Below are positions 32,640 to 41,849 of a stretch of 64,000 bases of DNA, piece after piece. A program made the position numbers and the translations under genes. Positions within the stretch are counted from its first letter, which is position 1. Each line of letters begins with the position of its first letter. The notes beneath the pieces are model-generated. The model saw nothing but the letters and a program-made list of their open reading frames with translations. It had not been told where the DNA came from and searched no databases. The stretch is from positions 191,116 through 255,115 of the forward strand of contig CAUJHR010000011.1 of the NCBI GenBank assembly GCA_963205195.1, written 5' to 3'. Source of the stretch: Pseudomonadota bacterium. GTDB lineage: Bacteria; Pseudomonadota; Alphaproteobacteria; Rickettsiales; SXRF01.

Positions 32640-34169
32640 CTAAGAAGCTTTCTTCTTGTTGCCTGAGAAATCACCAAGGTCTTGTATGATACGCAGCTTT
32701 ATTGCGTTTCGGTCAGTTGAAGGTATGCCATAACGTATTGCAAGCAGGGAGTAATCTTCATCTGCAAGGTTGATAGGTATATGCACAGCTTCCTGATGCG
32801 CTACCGGAAGCTCGATAATGCGGCGTACAACGTCTGATAAGCGCATTTCATTACGTATGGCTTCATCAATTAACTGGTTTGCAACGCGCAGGTCACATTC
32901 TACGGATTCATTATCCATACCATTTGCTATTTTATTCACGGCTTTTATCTCCTGTTTATTATTATAGTCTTTGTTGTAATTCGCAAAAGTTTTTGCTGAC
33001 TGGTCAGTATTTGCAGCACCATTAGTTCCCGCTGGCTTTATTTCATTTCCCATTGTGGTAGCCGTACTCATAATTTTTTTCTCCTCATTGTTTTTAGTTT
33101 GTTCAGGTGCGGTTGTTAAAGGTTTGGTAATTTCTGGTTCTGAAGTTTCTGTTTCTTGCTTAGGAGCTTCTGCTTTTACAGTTTCTGTTTTTATTGCTTC
33201 AGATTCAGGTTTAATAGCCTCGCTTTTTATGGCTTCTGGCTGAGATTTTTCCACTTCTGGTGCTAATGGTGTTGCTATCATCTGCGGCAGCGGAACTGAC
33301 TCAAGTTTTACAGGCTCTGCACCAGAGGATGCAAGCTTCGGTGGTTCCGGCTTATCTGATTTAAGTGTAATATCCGACCCATTATCGAGTTTTGGAGTAT
33401 TTTTTTCTGGTTTTATAGCTTCCGAAGGCTTTTCAATTGCAGATGGGCTGCGCTTGCTTTCATCTTGTGCAGGTTTTGCAATAACTGGTAATTCTTCATT
33501 TTTGCTTATCAGCTTTACATCAGATTTCTGTGCCTTGTCTTCAGTGTGGGTTACGTCGGTAATATCGCTGGTACGGCGGTAAATAGTAGCATAAATATCT
33601 ATATGGCCGTCCTTATATGATTCTATTTCAATAGCATGCTCATTGCTGTTGCTTCCTAGAAGCGTATAGCTGAATTCAGCACCAGAGTGCGAGCCGTTAT
33701 TGCCGTTCCGGAAATCAGCTTTATGCAAGAAGCCGCGCATTCCCTGAATTTCACGCTTATAATTATTTACCAGCCAGCCTTTAAGTTCAGGTATATTGTC
33801 TTTGCATTTAAATACAGCAATTTCGTTGTCGCCGGTGATTTCTTTTATCGCATTTTCATCAAACAGCTTTGCGCGTTCGCTTTCAGAAATGCGGCGGGAA
33901 ATTGCAAGATATTGCTCGCCCTGCGCTTCAGCTACTATCATTGAAATTATGTTGTCTTTTTCATTGCTAACAACAAAGGAAGTAAGCACGTCCTGCCCGA
34001 ACTGATAGCTATTTATAGAGCTTACTGTTAGTTTTTTGCCGCTTAGGGCTGCCTGCGGAACGTAACCAAAGGTTACAACGCTTCCTATCTGCATATCTGT
34101 CAGCTTAAGTTTAGCTGCCTGGGTGGTTTTCTTTACCGGTTTCCAGAAATCTGTAATTGCTTCCAACAT
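32640..34169 (-). CDS. Hypothetical protein with Glu/Pro/Lys-rich low-complexity linker (start at MLEAITDF)
   Basis: Long ORF; folded N-terminal region, repetitive PEAIKSEAIKPESEAIK linker, folded C-terminal region. Confidence 0.65.
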   Translation of the reverse strand: MLEAITDFWKPVKKTTQAAKLKLTDMQIGSVVTFGYVPQAALSGKKLTVSSINSYQFGQDVLTSFVVSNEKDNIISMIVAEAQGEQYLAISRRISESERAKLFDENAIKEITGDNEIAVFKCKDNIPELKGWLVNNYKREIQGMRGFLHKADFRNGNNGSHSGAEFSYTLLGSNSNEHAIEIESYKDGHIDIYATIYRRTSDITDVTHTEDKAQKSDVKLISKNEELPVIAKPAQDESKRSPSAIEKPSEAIKPEKNTPKLDNGSDITLKSDKPEPPKLASSGAEPVKLESVPLPQMIATPLAPEVEKSQPEAIKSEAIKPESEAIKTETVKAEAPKQETETSEPEITKPLTTAPEQTKNNEEKKIMSTATTMGNEIKPAGTNGAANTDQSAKTFANYNKDYNNKQEIKAVNKIANGMDNESVECDLRVANQLIDEAIRNEMRLSDVVRRIIELPVAHQEAVHIPINLADEDYSLLAIRYGIPSTDRNAIKLRIIQDLGDFSGNKKKAS

Positions 34170-34182
34170 AATTTTTACCCAT

Positions 34183-34689
34183 TTACCCATTTTTGTTTCG
34201 CATGATTCTGGCTTTGTCGCGCTGCCAGTCACGTTGTTTTATAGTATCACGTTTTTCATACTGTTTTTTACCCATTGCCAGTGCCAGTTTTACTTTTGCC
34301 AAACCACGGCTATTGAAGTAGAGCGACAGCGGCACCAGTGTCACCCCTTTAACTTTTAGTCTTCCAAGCAATTTGCGTATCTGCTTTTTATGCAGCAGCA
34401 ACTTGCGTGGGCGGTGAGTTTCGTGGTTGAAACGGTTCCCACCTGAATATTCGGCTATATAGGCATTAAACAGCCATATTTCGCCTTCTTTTTCTCCCGC
34501 ATATGCATCGGTTATCTGGACTTTATTCGCACGTAGCGACTTAACCTCAGTTCCCGTTAGCACTATGCCCGCTTCGAACTCTTCCTCTACGGAATATTCA
34601 AAACGCGCTTTGCGGTTTTGTGCAATACTGCCGCTACCAGTTTTTTTAGTACTTGTAGTTTTACCAGCAGCATTATTTTTTACAGACAT
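34183..34689 (-). CDS. smpB: SsrA-binding protein SmpB
   Basis: [42 protein letters not shown]-terminal [20 protein letters not shown]. Confidence 0.96.
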   Translation of the reverse strand: MSVKNNAAGKTTSTKKTGSGSIAQNRKARFEYSVEEEFEAGIVLTGTEVKSLRANKVQITDAYAGEKEGEIWLFNAYIAEYSGGNRFNHETHRPRKLLLHKKQIRKLLGRLKVKGVTLVPLSLYFNSRGLAKVKLALAMGKKQYEKRDTIKQRDWQRDKARIMRNKNG

Positions 34690-34732
34690 GGAATCATTCC
34701 AATCAGATTGCTAATAAAGATGAAAAAATGTT

Positions 34733-35608
34733 TTATAGCAAGCCTAAATTGCTTAATATATTTTTAATTTCTTTTTTCGCGCTGTCAGATACATCAACTA
34801 AGGGTAAGCGCAGATTCGGCAAACATTTTCCCATTAATGATGCCGCATATTTAACCGGACCAGGGCTGGTTTCGCAAAATAAAATAGAGTTTAACGGAAC
34901 TAACCTATCTTGCAAAGTCAGCGCACTGACATAATCTTTTTTTAAACAGGCTTCCTGAATTTTCGCACAGGCTTTTGGCATTATATTGGATGCGACAGAA
35001 ATACAGCCCTGCCCGCCGGAAGCATTAAAGGCAACAGCAGTCATATCCTCGCCGGAAAGAAGCTGAAACTCACCTTTTAATTTGTTGCGAAGTATATACG
35101 GGCGCGCAAGGTCACCGGTTGCGTCTTTAAGGCCGACTATATTGGGCAGCTCGGCAAGCCGCGCTATGGTTTCGTCTTTAATGTCCACAATACTGCGTCC
35201 GGGAACATTATATAAAATAATAGGTATATCCACAGCATCGTTTATGGCTTTAAAATGCTGGTATAGCCCCTCCTGAGTAGGTTTGTTGTAATATGGGGCG
35301 ACTATAAGGGCACAATCTGCCCCGGCTTCCTTGGCATAGCGCGTGGTCATTATCGCTTCTTCGGTGGAATTTGAGCCGGTTCCTGCCATTACCGGAACCC
35401 GCCCCTTAGCAACCTCGACGCAGAGTTTTATAACCCTGTTATGTTCCTCATGGCTCAGTGTCGGCGATTCCCCGGTGGTTCCGCACGGCACCAGTCCATG
35501 CACACCCTGCCCTATCTGCCACTCGACAAATTCCTGAAAAGCTTTCTCATCAACGGCGCCTGATGAAGTAAATGGAGTAATTAATGCAGTATATATACCT
35601 TTATACAT
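34733..35608 (-). CDS. dapA: 4-hydroxy-tetrahydrodipicolinate synthase
   Basis: GLVPCGTTGESPTLSHEEH, YYNKPTQEGLYQHFKAI, IILYNVPGRS. Confidence 0.96.
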   Translation of the reverse strand: MYKGIYTALITPFTSSGAVDEKAFQEFVEWQIGQGVHGLVPCGTTGESPTLSHEEHNRVIKLCVEVAKGRVPVMAGTGSNSTEEAIMTTRYAKEAGADCALIVAPYYNKPTQEGLYQHFKAINDAVDIPIILYNVPGRSIVDIKDETIARLAELPNIVGLKDATGDLARPYILRNKLKGEFQLLSGEDMTAVAFNASGGQGCISVASNIMPKACAKIQEACLKKDYVSALTLQDRLVPLNSILFCETSPGPVKYAASLMGKCLPNLRLPLVDVSDSAKKEIKNILSNLGLL

Positions 35609-35615
35609 AATTTTT

Positions 35616-35636
35616 AGTTGACAGTTAATGGTTGAC
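35616..35636. repeat. Heptameric tandem repeat remnant (agttgac agttaat ggttgac)
   Basis: Period-7 degenerate repeat upstream of dapA. Confidence 0.45.
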
Positions 35637-35667
35637 GTTTAAGAAGGTGACTCTAAATAATTTGGAT

Positions 35668-35747
35668 TATTAGATTACCAGATGATTGGATGACTAGAGT
35701 ATTAGTACCTTCTGATTGTTTTGTCATCAAATAATCTGGTATTATTC
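35668..35747. repeat. Imperfect inverted repeat upstream of tRNA-Pro
   Basis: tattagattaccagatgattggatga versus reverse complement of tcatcaaataatctggtattatt. Confidence 0.5.
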
Positions 35748-35756
35748 TCAGTATGT

Positions 35757-35833
<77 letters not shown>

Positions 35834-35870
35834 TCACTAAAAAAGGGGCTTCAAGCCCCTTTTTTAGTGA
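35834..35870 (+). terminator. Rho-independent terminator directly after tRNA-Pro
   Basis: Perfect 18-bp inverted repeat tcactaaaaaaggggctt-c-aagccccttttttagtga. Confidence 0.85.
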
Positions 35871-35882
35871 TGAATGTAGAAT

Positions 35883-35999
35883 GATAGGAGGAGAACCGTG
35901 GTTCGATAAAAATTCAGTAGAATTTTTGGAAATCGAGCGTAGCGAGAGACCCGCAGGGCAAATGGCCAGCAGGCCGTTTGTCAATCCTATCTCCCCGAC
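35883..35999. repeat. Structured element with three stem-loops ending in a 17-nt copy of the tRNA-Pro 3' end
   Basis: Hairpins gaacc-gt-ggttc, aaaaattc-agta-gaattttt, caaatggcc-agca-ggccgtttg; copy aatcctatctccccgac at 35983-35999 identical to 35815-35831. Confidence 0.65.
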
Positions 36000-36011
36000 T
36001 ATTAATTTAAA

Positions 36012-36401
36012 ATGGGACTATATATGGATTATATACAACTGATTTCGGCAGCAGGAATTGGCGGCATTATTGGCAGCTTGCTTACAACGCTCGTTCAAGC
36101 ATGGCTTTCAAATAAGCAGCACTTAGCGGATAGGAATTTTCAGGAAAAGAAAGAAGCTTACATCGGATATTTAGATGCACTTTATAAGAGTGAGATTCAA
36201 AAAACATATGAGGCAGCTACAAACGTTGGTTATTGGCAAAACCGATGCGAACTAGTGGGATGGACTACCGTTATTAAATTTGTCCATGCGATGGAAGAAA
36301 CCAATCCGACTAATGGTCAAGCACATCCGAAACGCCCTCAGGTTCTACATGAATTAAAACAAGCCATGCGCAAAGACCTAGGTGTTGATATAGATAATTG
36401 A
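36012..36401 (+). CDS. Hypothetical protein with N-terminal hydrophobic segment
   Basis: ORF 129 aa; MDYIQLISAAGIGGIIGSLLTTLVQAW. Confidence 0.55.
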   Translation: MGLYMDYIQLISAAGIGGIIGSLLTTLVQAWLSNKQHLADRNFQEKKEAYIGYLDALYKSEIQKTYEAATNVGYWQNRCELVGWTTVIKFVHAMEETNPTNGQAHPKRPQVLHELKQAMRKDLGVDIDN

Positions 36402-36475
36402 AATATCTGTATTGAGCCTTTATGTAAAAGCTGCTAGCCTCCTTAAAAAACAGGAGGCCAAAAGAGGAGAGCATT

Positions 36476-37048
36476 ATGGCAAAATTCAAAGTGGCGGTTA
36501 TTGTAGGAAGTCTTCGCAAAGATTCTATTAATCTTAAGCTTGGTAAAGCATTGGCAAAGCTTGGACAGGATAAATTCGAGGCAAAATTCCTGTCAATTGA
36601 CCTTCCTCTTTTTAACCAGGATCTGGAAGCTAATTTTCCTGAAGCAGTTACGCGCCTAAAAAGTGATATTTCAACTGCGGATGCGGTTTTATTCGTAACC
36701 CCGGAATATAATCGCAGCATGCCAGGTCCGCTTAAGAATGCTATCGACTGGTGCAGCCGCCCATATGGTAAAAATTCATTTGCCGGAAAGCCAGCAGCTA
36801 TTTGCGGCGCATCAGCGGGTGCTATCGGCACAGCCTGTTCGCAAGCGAGCCTGAAATCTACGCTCAGCTACCTTGATACAGCCCTTATGGGGCAGCCGGA
36901 GCTCTATCTCCATTTCACCGATGGGCTTATTGATGGCGAAGGCAATATTACAAACGACAATACAAAGAAATTCTTGCAGAAATTTGTAGATAGCTTTGCA
37001 GTATGGACCGCACAGCATGCTAACAATGCTGTAACGAAAGCGGCTTAG
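36476..37048 (+). CDS. NADPH-dependent FMN reductase family protein
   Basis: VAVIVGSLRKDSINLKL, FVTPEYNRSMPGPLKNAIDWCSRP; SD agaggaga. Confidence 0.93.
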   Translation: MAKFKVAVIVGSLRKDSINLKLGKALAKLGQDKFEAKFLSIDLPLFNQDLEANFPEAVTRLKSDISTADAVLFVTPEYNRSMPGPLKNAIDWCSRPYGKNSFAGKPAAICGASAGAIGTACSQASLKSTLSYLDTALMGQPELYLHFTDGLIDGEGNITNDNTKKFLQKFVDSFAVWTAQHANNAVTKAA

Positions 37049-37057
37049 GCTAGGCCT

Positions 37058-37591
37058 ATGTTTAAAAAACGCTATATGCTAGTTATTGCAGCTCTTTTTG
37101 TTTCAGGCTGTTCTAATGGTATTGTGGGCAATGAACATGTGCCTGAGCCTGCAAAGCAAGTTGATCTGCAGCGCTATCTTGGCCGCTGGTATGAAATTGC
37201 CCGTTATGAGAACAGGTTTGAAACTAATTGTGAAGCCGTGACTGCCGAATATGGCAAGCGCGATGATGGGCTTATAAGTGTTGTAAATACCTGTCATCAT
37301 GATTCGGTCAATGGTGCAGTAGAAGTTGCTGAGGGAAAGGCAAAAATTGTAGAAAACTCAGGTAATGCAAAACTCAAAGTATCATTCTTCGGGCCATTTT
37401 TCTTCGGTGATTACTGGGTTCTGGACCATGGGGATGATTACAGCTGGTCGATAGTGGGTGAGCCATCAGGAACTTATTTATGGATTCTGGCGCGTAACGC
37501 GCATCTTTCTAACCAGCAAAAAGCACAGCTTACAGACAGGGCAAAAGCGCTGGGTTATGATGTTTCGCTGCTTCGTGAAACAAAACATTAA
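37058..37591 (+). CDS. blc: Lipocalin family lipoprotein (Blc-like)
   Basis: Lipobox VSGCSN, VDLQRYLGRWYEIARYENRFE, YLWILAR. Confidence 0.93.
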   Translation: MFKKRYMLVIAALFVSGCSNGIVGNEHVPEPAKQVDLQRYLGRWYEIARYENRFETNCEAVTAEYGKRDDGLISVVNTCHHDSVNGAVEVAEGKAKIVENSGNAKLKVSFFGPFFFGDYWVLDHGDDYSWSIVGEPSGTYLWILARNAHLSNQQKAQLTDRAKALGYDVSLLRETKH

Positions 37592-37755
37592 GCGGTGTAA
37601 ATCCTTTAAAACTCAATAAATAAGATAATTCTTACGCTTTTTTTACACTTAAGCCGCCTCTCTCTAGCGGCAATTTTACAAGTCATTGTTTAAATTATAA
37701 TTGTTAAATCCGTGGTCGGGATCATGGAAATAAGAAACAATTTAGGAGAGCTTAT

Positions 37756-37998
37756 ATGACGAAATTACAAAACACATTGGTAGCAATTGCATCAATCAGC
37801 TTGCTTGCAGCATGTGGGCAGCAGCCTGGTGAACGTGCATTAAGCGGTGCTGGTATTGGTGCAGGTACAGGCGCTGTTGCTGGTGCTCTGGGCGGTGATC
37901 CGGTAACTGGTGCTGTAATTGGCGGTGCTGTAGGTGCCGCTGCCGGTGGTTTGACAAAACCAAGCGATATTAACCTTGGAAAACCAGCCTGGAAATAA
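37756..37998 (+). CDS. Glycine-zipper small lipoprotein
   Basis: SLLAACGQQ lipobox; GAGIGAGTGAVAGALGGDPVTGAVIGGAVGAAAGG. Confidence 0.8.
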   Translation: MTKLQNTLVAIASISLLAACGQQPGERALSGAGIGAGTGAVAGALGGDPVTGAVIGGAVGAAAGGLTKPSDINLGKPAWK

Positions 37999-38021
37999 CT
38001 TTATAAAAATTGGAGGCTATT

Positions 38022-38438
38022 ATGGTTTCGTTTAAAAATAGATTGATAGTTGTATCGCTTGCAGTTTCAACAATTCTTTATTCACCTTTAGCTCGGGCAG
38101 AAAGTTTTCTGCCTGATGTACGTACACAGGGTGACATTTCCTATATCACTGGCGGTGTTGGTGATGAAGAAACTGAAGCAATGAAATCAGAGCGTGGTGA
38201 TTATAACCTGCAGATAATGAATTCTGATACTAAAGGCCATTTTGCGGGAACACGCAATATACTGATCAGCGATAGCAAAGGTAATGAATTACTAGATGCT
38301 GATGGCGGACCGCTATTTTATGCAAACCTGCCAAAAGGACGCTATGTAATTGAGGCTTCAAGTAATAGCCAAACCAAAAAACAGAAAGTGAATGTGTCGG
38401 GTAATAAGCCTGCTGTAGTGCACTTTGTCTGGAAATAG
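38022..38438 (+). CDS. Secreted hypothetical protein (carboxypeptidase-regulatory-like beta fold)
   Basis: Signal peptide MVSFKNRLIVVSLAVSTILYSPLARA; GGPLFYANLPKGRYVIEASSNSQTKKQKVNV. Confidence 0.7.
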   Translation: MVSFKNRLIVVSLAVSTILYSPLARAESFLPDVRTQGDISYITGGVGDEETEAMKSERGDYNLQIMNSDTKGHFAGTRNILISDSKGNELLDADGGPLFYANLPKGRYVIEASSNSQTKKQKVNVSGNKPAVVHFVWK

Positions 38439-38460
38439 CTAACCAACAAAAGGAGTTTTT

Positions 38461-38643
38461 ATGTTAAATTATATCATAACGTTTTTCTTCCTTGCAGTGC
38501 TTGCCGCCCTGTTTGGGTTTGGTGGACTTGCTGCCGATTTTGCCGGTATTGCAAGGTTTCTGGCTGGAATTTTTGTCCTATTGTTTATCGCTACCCTTAT
38601 TTATAGCGTAATAACAGGGCGTAGGCCGAACCCACCAGTATAA
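38461..38643 (+). CDS. DUF1328 family small membrane protein
   Basis: FFLAVLAALFGFGGLAADFAGIARFLAGIFVLLFIATLI. Confidence 0.85.
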   Translation: MLNYIITFFFLAVLAALFGFGGLAADFAGIARFLAGIFVLLFIATLIYSVITGRRPNPPV

Positions 38644-38667
38644 TCAATATTAATTGAAAGAATTTTT

Positions 38668-39360
38668 ATGCACATTAAAGATATACTGCTTGCTACAACT
38701 GCGATGATGTCGCTAAGTGCTCCATCATTCGCTGCCGATAAAGAAACTTTTCAGTCTACAACTAAGATCGAAAAAGATGCTAAAGGTAATTATAGCGAAA
38801 ATACATCCGTGTCAAAAACCGGGCTTGATGGCACAACAAATACCGAGGATACAAAGCTCGATATAAAAGTTGATGCTAATGGCAACAGCGATAAAAGTAA
38901 AACTGTTAAATTGATTACGGACCCCAAAGGTCTTGGCAACAAGCATGTAATTGTTGTTACAGATACAGAAAAATCAAAAGATGGCAAAGTCACTTCAACC
39001 CATACTAAAACAGTTGATGGAAAAAATATTGATGGAACCAAGGATGATTTTAAAACTTCAAGCAAGGTTCAAACCGATACAAATGGTAATTTTGTAGAAA
39101 AGGATATAACTACGAAAACCGATATTGATGGTACTAAAATAAGCTATGAAGAGAATGCTAATGTTTCAGTTGATGCTAATGGTAATACAAGCAAAAGCAC
39201 AACAACTGAGCATGTGACAGACCCTGTAGGGTTGCTCAATAAAACTGTTGTTTCTACTTCCAATGTTGAAAAAGTAACCGATGGACTGGTTAAATCCAGC
39301 CAGAAAGTCGTAATAGATGGAAAGACAGTGGAAAACAGCTCACAGAGCGTTGTGAAATAA
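38668..39360 (+). CDS. Secreted hypothetical protein with two ~100-aa internal repeats
   Basis: Repeated VDANGN(S/T)xKSxT...TDPxGLxNK and xxDGTK blocks after signal peptide. Confidence 0.7.
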   Translation: MHIKDILLATTAMMSLSAPSFAADKETFQSTTKIEKDAKGNYSENTSVSKTGLDGTTNTEDTKLDIKVDANGNSDKSKTVKLITDPKGLGNKHVIVVTDTEKSKDGKVTSTHTKTVDGKNIDGTKDDFKTSSKVQTDTNGNFVEKDITTKTDIDGTKISYEENANVSVDANGNTSKSTTTEHVTDPVGLLNKTVVSTSNVEKVTDGLVKSSQKVVIDGKTVENSSQSVVK

Positions 39361-39379
39361 TAATTAATATACAAAAAGT

Positions 39380-39408
39380 GGGGGGCTTTTATAGCCCCCT
39401 TTTTTTGA
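39380..39408 (+). terminator. Rho-independent terminator
   Basis: gggggct-tttat-agccccc followed by T-run. Confidence 0.85.
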
Positions 39409-39430
39409 CTGAGTATTTTAGTCATTATAA

Positions 39431-40669
39431 TCAATGTTGTCTGGGTGACAGATGTTTTAATATCATAGATTGTAATTGGTGTGGATTAAAAGGCTTTGTG
39501 ATATAATCATCAATTCCGGCTTCGATACATTTATCGCGCTCACCCTTAAGGGCATGTGCTGTGAGGGCGATAATAGGGATATGCCCTCCTCTTGTATTTT
39601 CAAATTCACGTATCTGCTTTGTAGTCTGGTAACCATCCATGAACGGCATCTCTATATCAAGCAGGATAAGGGAATACTTATCAGGTGAAAATTTTTCCAA
39701 TGCCTCCTGCCCATTATGGGCTACATCATATTTATAACTGAACTCATTAAGCAGGTTTGTTGCCACCATTATATTTGGTTCATGATCCTCAACCAACAAA
39801 ATAGGAAGCTCTTTATTCCTGACCTTCTTATCAAGGTAAATAATATTTTTTTCATACAGCAAAGCGCTATTATGCTCATCTTCAACTTGCAAAGTAAGGT
39901 GCAGGGTAAAATTAGAGCCAACCCCGACCTCGCTGGCAACTATTATAGAGCCTCCCATCTGCTCGGCGAGCAATTTTGATATTGCAAGACCAAGCCCGGT
40001 GCCGCCATACCTGCGCGTGATCGATGAGTCGCCCTGGATGAATTTGCCAAACACTTCATGAAGCTTATCAGTTGGAATACCTATGCCGGTATCGGCTACG
40101 GATATTGCTATTTCCTTTCTACCACCTGTTGTATCACGGCTGGAAAGTGAAACTGAAACAAAGCCTTTTTCAGTAAATTTCACTGCATTTTCAACCAAAT
40201 TTCCTAGTATCTGGCGGATTCTGCCACTATCTCCTATCAGCTCTTTATAAAGGCCTGCCTCATATTGCACATTAATGCCAATACCTTTTCCTTTTGCTGC
40301 AGGTAAAAGATCGTAAGTTACTTTTTCAATAAGGGATATGATATTAAAAGGAGCATTTTCAAGCTCAATAACTTCTGATTCTATTTTATCAATATCCAGC
40401 AAGTCATTTATAAGTTCCATTAGCCCATCGGCGCTTGATTGCAAAACAGTAAGGTATTTTTTTTGTTGTTTATCAAGTTTTGTCTTAAGCAGCAGATTAG
40501 TAAGGCCGATTATTGCATTCATCGGAGTACGGATTTCATGGCTCATGTTTGATAAGAAATCCGATTTGGCTTTATTCGATCTTTCATAACTGAGCGCGGC
40601 ATCCATAAAGCTTATATCCTTGGAGGATACTTGCTTTTGTTCAATATTATCTGTTTTTTCATAAGCCAT
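39431..40669 (-). CDS. Hybrid histidine kinase/response regulator lacking its own TM or sensor domain
   Basis: His[28 protein letters not shown], HATPase [20 protein letters not shown]-terminal receiver [22 protein letters not shown]. Confidence 0.92.
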   Translation of the reverse strand: MAYEKTDNIEQKQVSSKDISFMDAALSYERSNKAKSDFLSNMSHEIRTPMNAIIGLTNLLLKTKLDKQQKKYLTVLQSSADGLMELINDLLDIDKIESEVIELENAPFNIISLIEKVTYDLLPAAKGKGIGINVQYEAGLYKELIGDSGRIRQILGNLVENAVKFTEKGFVSVSLSSRDTTGGRKEIAISVADTGIGIPTDKLHEVFGKFIQGDSSITRRYGGTGLGLAISKLLAEQMGGSIIVASEVGVGSNFTLHLTLQVEDEHNSALLYEKNIIYLDKKVRNKELPILLVEDHEPNIMVATNLLNEFSYKYDVAHNGQEALEKFSPDKYSLILLDIEMPFMDGYQTTKQIREFENTRGGHIPIIALTAHALKGERDKCIEAGIDDYITKPFNPHQLQSMILKHLSPRQH

Positions 40670-40679
40670 GACCTGAATC

Positions 40680-41051
40680 CTATTCTGCCATAAAGCCATC
40701 AGTAAATGAATCCAGCATGCTAAGCGCACTTGAAGTTAATGGTGAAGGTTTTGAAGTTGTTTTTGAAATTTTGCGGAAATTATTCAAGCACATATTTGTG
40801 CATATTATTAAAGCCAGTATGAATATTAAGGATAGTAGGAAAGTAAGTACGATTGCTGTATGAGGCTCAAATCCATATACTAAGGCATAATTATAAAATA
40901 CGAAAAGAACCCCGATCAAAGTCGCGCTTATTAATATGGATATTACAATGGTAAGCCCCAATACAATTGCAACACCCGACAGCAGGCGGTGCAGCATCCA
41001 CCTGCTATAAGCGCGCTGTCCTAAATTTAATAATAAAAGTAATTTTTCCAT
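40680..41051 (-). CDS. Two-TM membrane protein, probable partner of the adjacent kinase
   Basis: Two hydrophobic helices; same strand, ends 10 nt before kinase start. Confidence 0.65.
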   Translation of the reverse strand: MEKLLLLLNLGQRAYSRWMLHRLLSGVAIVLGLTIVISILISATLIGVLFVFYNYALVYGFEPHTAIVLTFLLSLIFILALIICTNMCLNNFRKISKTTSKPSPLTSSALSMLDSFTDGFMAE

Positions 41052-41080
41052 AGGCTGTAATTTCTTATTAATTGTTCATG

Positions 41081-41158
41081 CTAAATAATGTGGAATATAT
41101 TTAAAAATATAATAATTATAACCGGGACTCCCAGGAGCCATAATAATAGGCTACGCAT
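41081..41158 (-). CDS. 25-aa hydrophobic peptide MRSLLLWLLGVPVIIIIFLNIFHII
   Basis: SD gaggaaaaagat before ATG; below the ORF-track size limit. Confidence 0.55.
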   Translation of the reverse strand: MRSLLLWLLGVPVIIIIFLNIFHII

Positions 41159-41229
41159 ATCTTTTTCCTCTGTTTTGATTGATGATAACCGGGGATAAAT
41201 ATTGCTACCTATCCCCGGATATTAAATTA

Positions 41230-41487
41230 TTAGCGGCGTATTAGCATTCCGATAAGCAGACCTGCTCCCAGTGCAATTGCGCTGGAACGTATAGGATTGC
41301 TGCGTATTTCGCTGGTTACAGTATCGGTTGCATGTGTGATTTCTTCACTTGCAGTATTATACAGGCTGCGAACTTTACGGCCAGCCTGGTTAGCAACTTT
41401 ATGCAAATCGCTGCTTAAATCACGATTCAGGTCGCGGCCAGTTGCTTTTAAATTGGATATGGTATCGTCTTTTGTAGCTGTAAACAT
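41230..41487 (-). CDS. YqjD/ElaB-like (DUF883) membrane-anchored protein
   Basis: Helical region then C-terminal IRSNPIRSSAIALGAGLLIGMLIRR anchor. Confidence 0.85.
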   Translation of the reverse strand: MFTATKDDTISNLKATGRDLNRDLSSDLHKVANQAGRKVRSLYNTASEEITHATDTVTSEIRSNPIRSSAIALGAGLLIGMLIRR

Positions 41488-41519
41488 AAATATACTCCTT
41501 ATTGTTAGTTAGATAATTA

Positions 41520-41804
41520 TTATTTGATTACCTGGGTTGAATTTTCAGTTGTGGTTTTATTAAATAACCCTTTAGGGTCTTTCGTGGTCTTGGTTTTCAC
41601 CACAGCGGTTTTATTGCCGTATTGGTCTACGCTAACATTGGTGCTGGTTTTTTTGTCAGTAGTAGTGCCAGCCGAATCAGTAGAGCTGGTTTGGTTCTCG
41701 TAATTACCCGGAGGGGCATTAAGAACCCTTTGTTCAGGTGTACAAGCGCCAAGGCCCAGCGCAACAGCTGATAAAACAATTAAATATGTAAGTCTGCTAG
41801 TCAT
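41520..41804 (-). CDS. Small lipoprotein with VDxxGN...DPKGLFNK module
   Basis: Lipobox LGACTP; module shared with 38668-39360. Confidence 0.7.
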   Translation of the reverse strand: MTSRLTYLIVLSAVALGLGACTPEQRVLNAPPGNYENQTSSTDSAGTTTDKKTSTNVSVDQYGNKTAVVKTKTTKDPKGLFNKTTTENSTQVIK

Positions 41805-41849
41805 ATAATTTTCCTTTGTTTGTTATTGAAGCGTAGTAATTTTTGTTAA

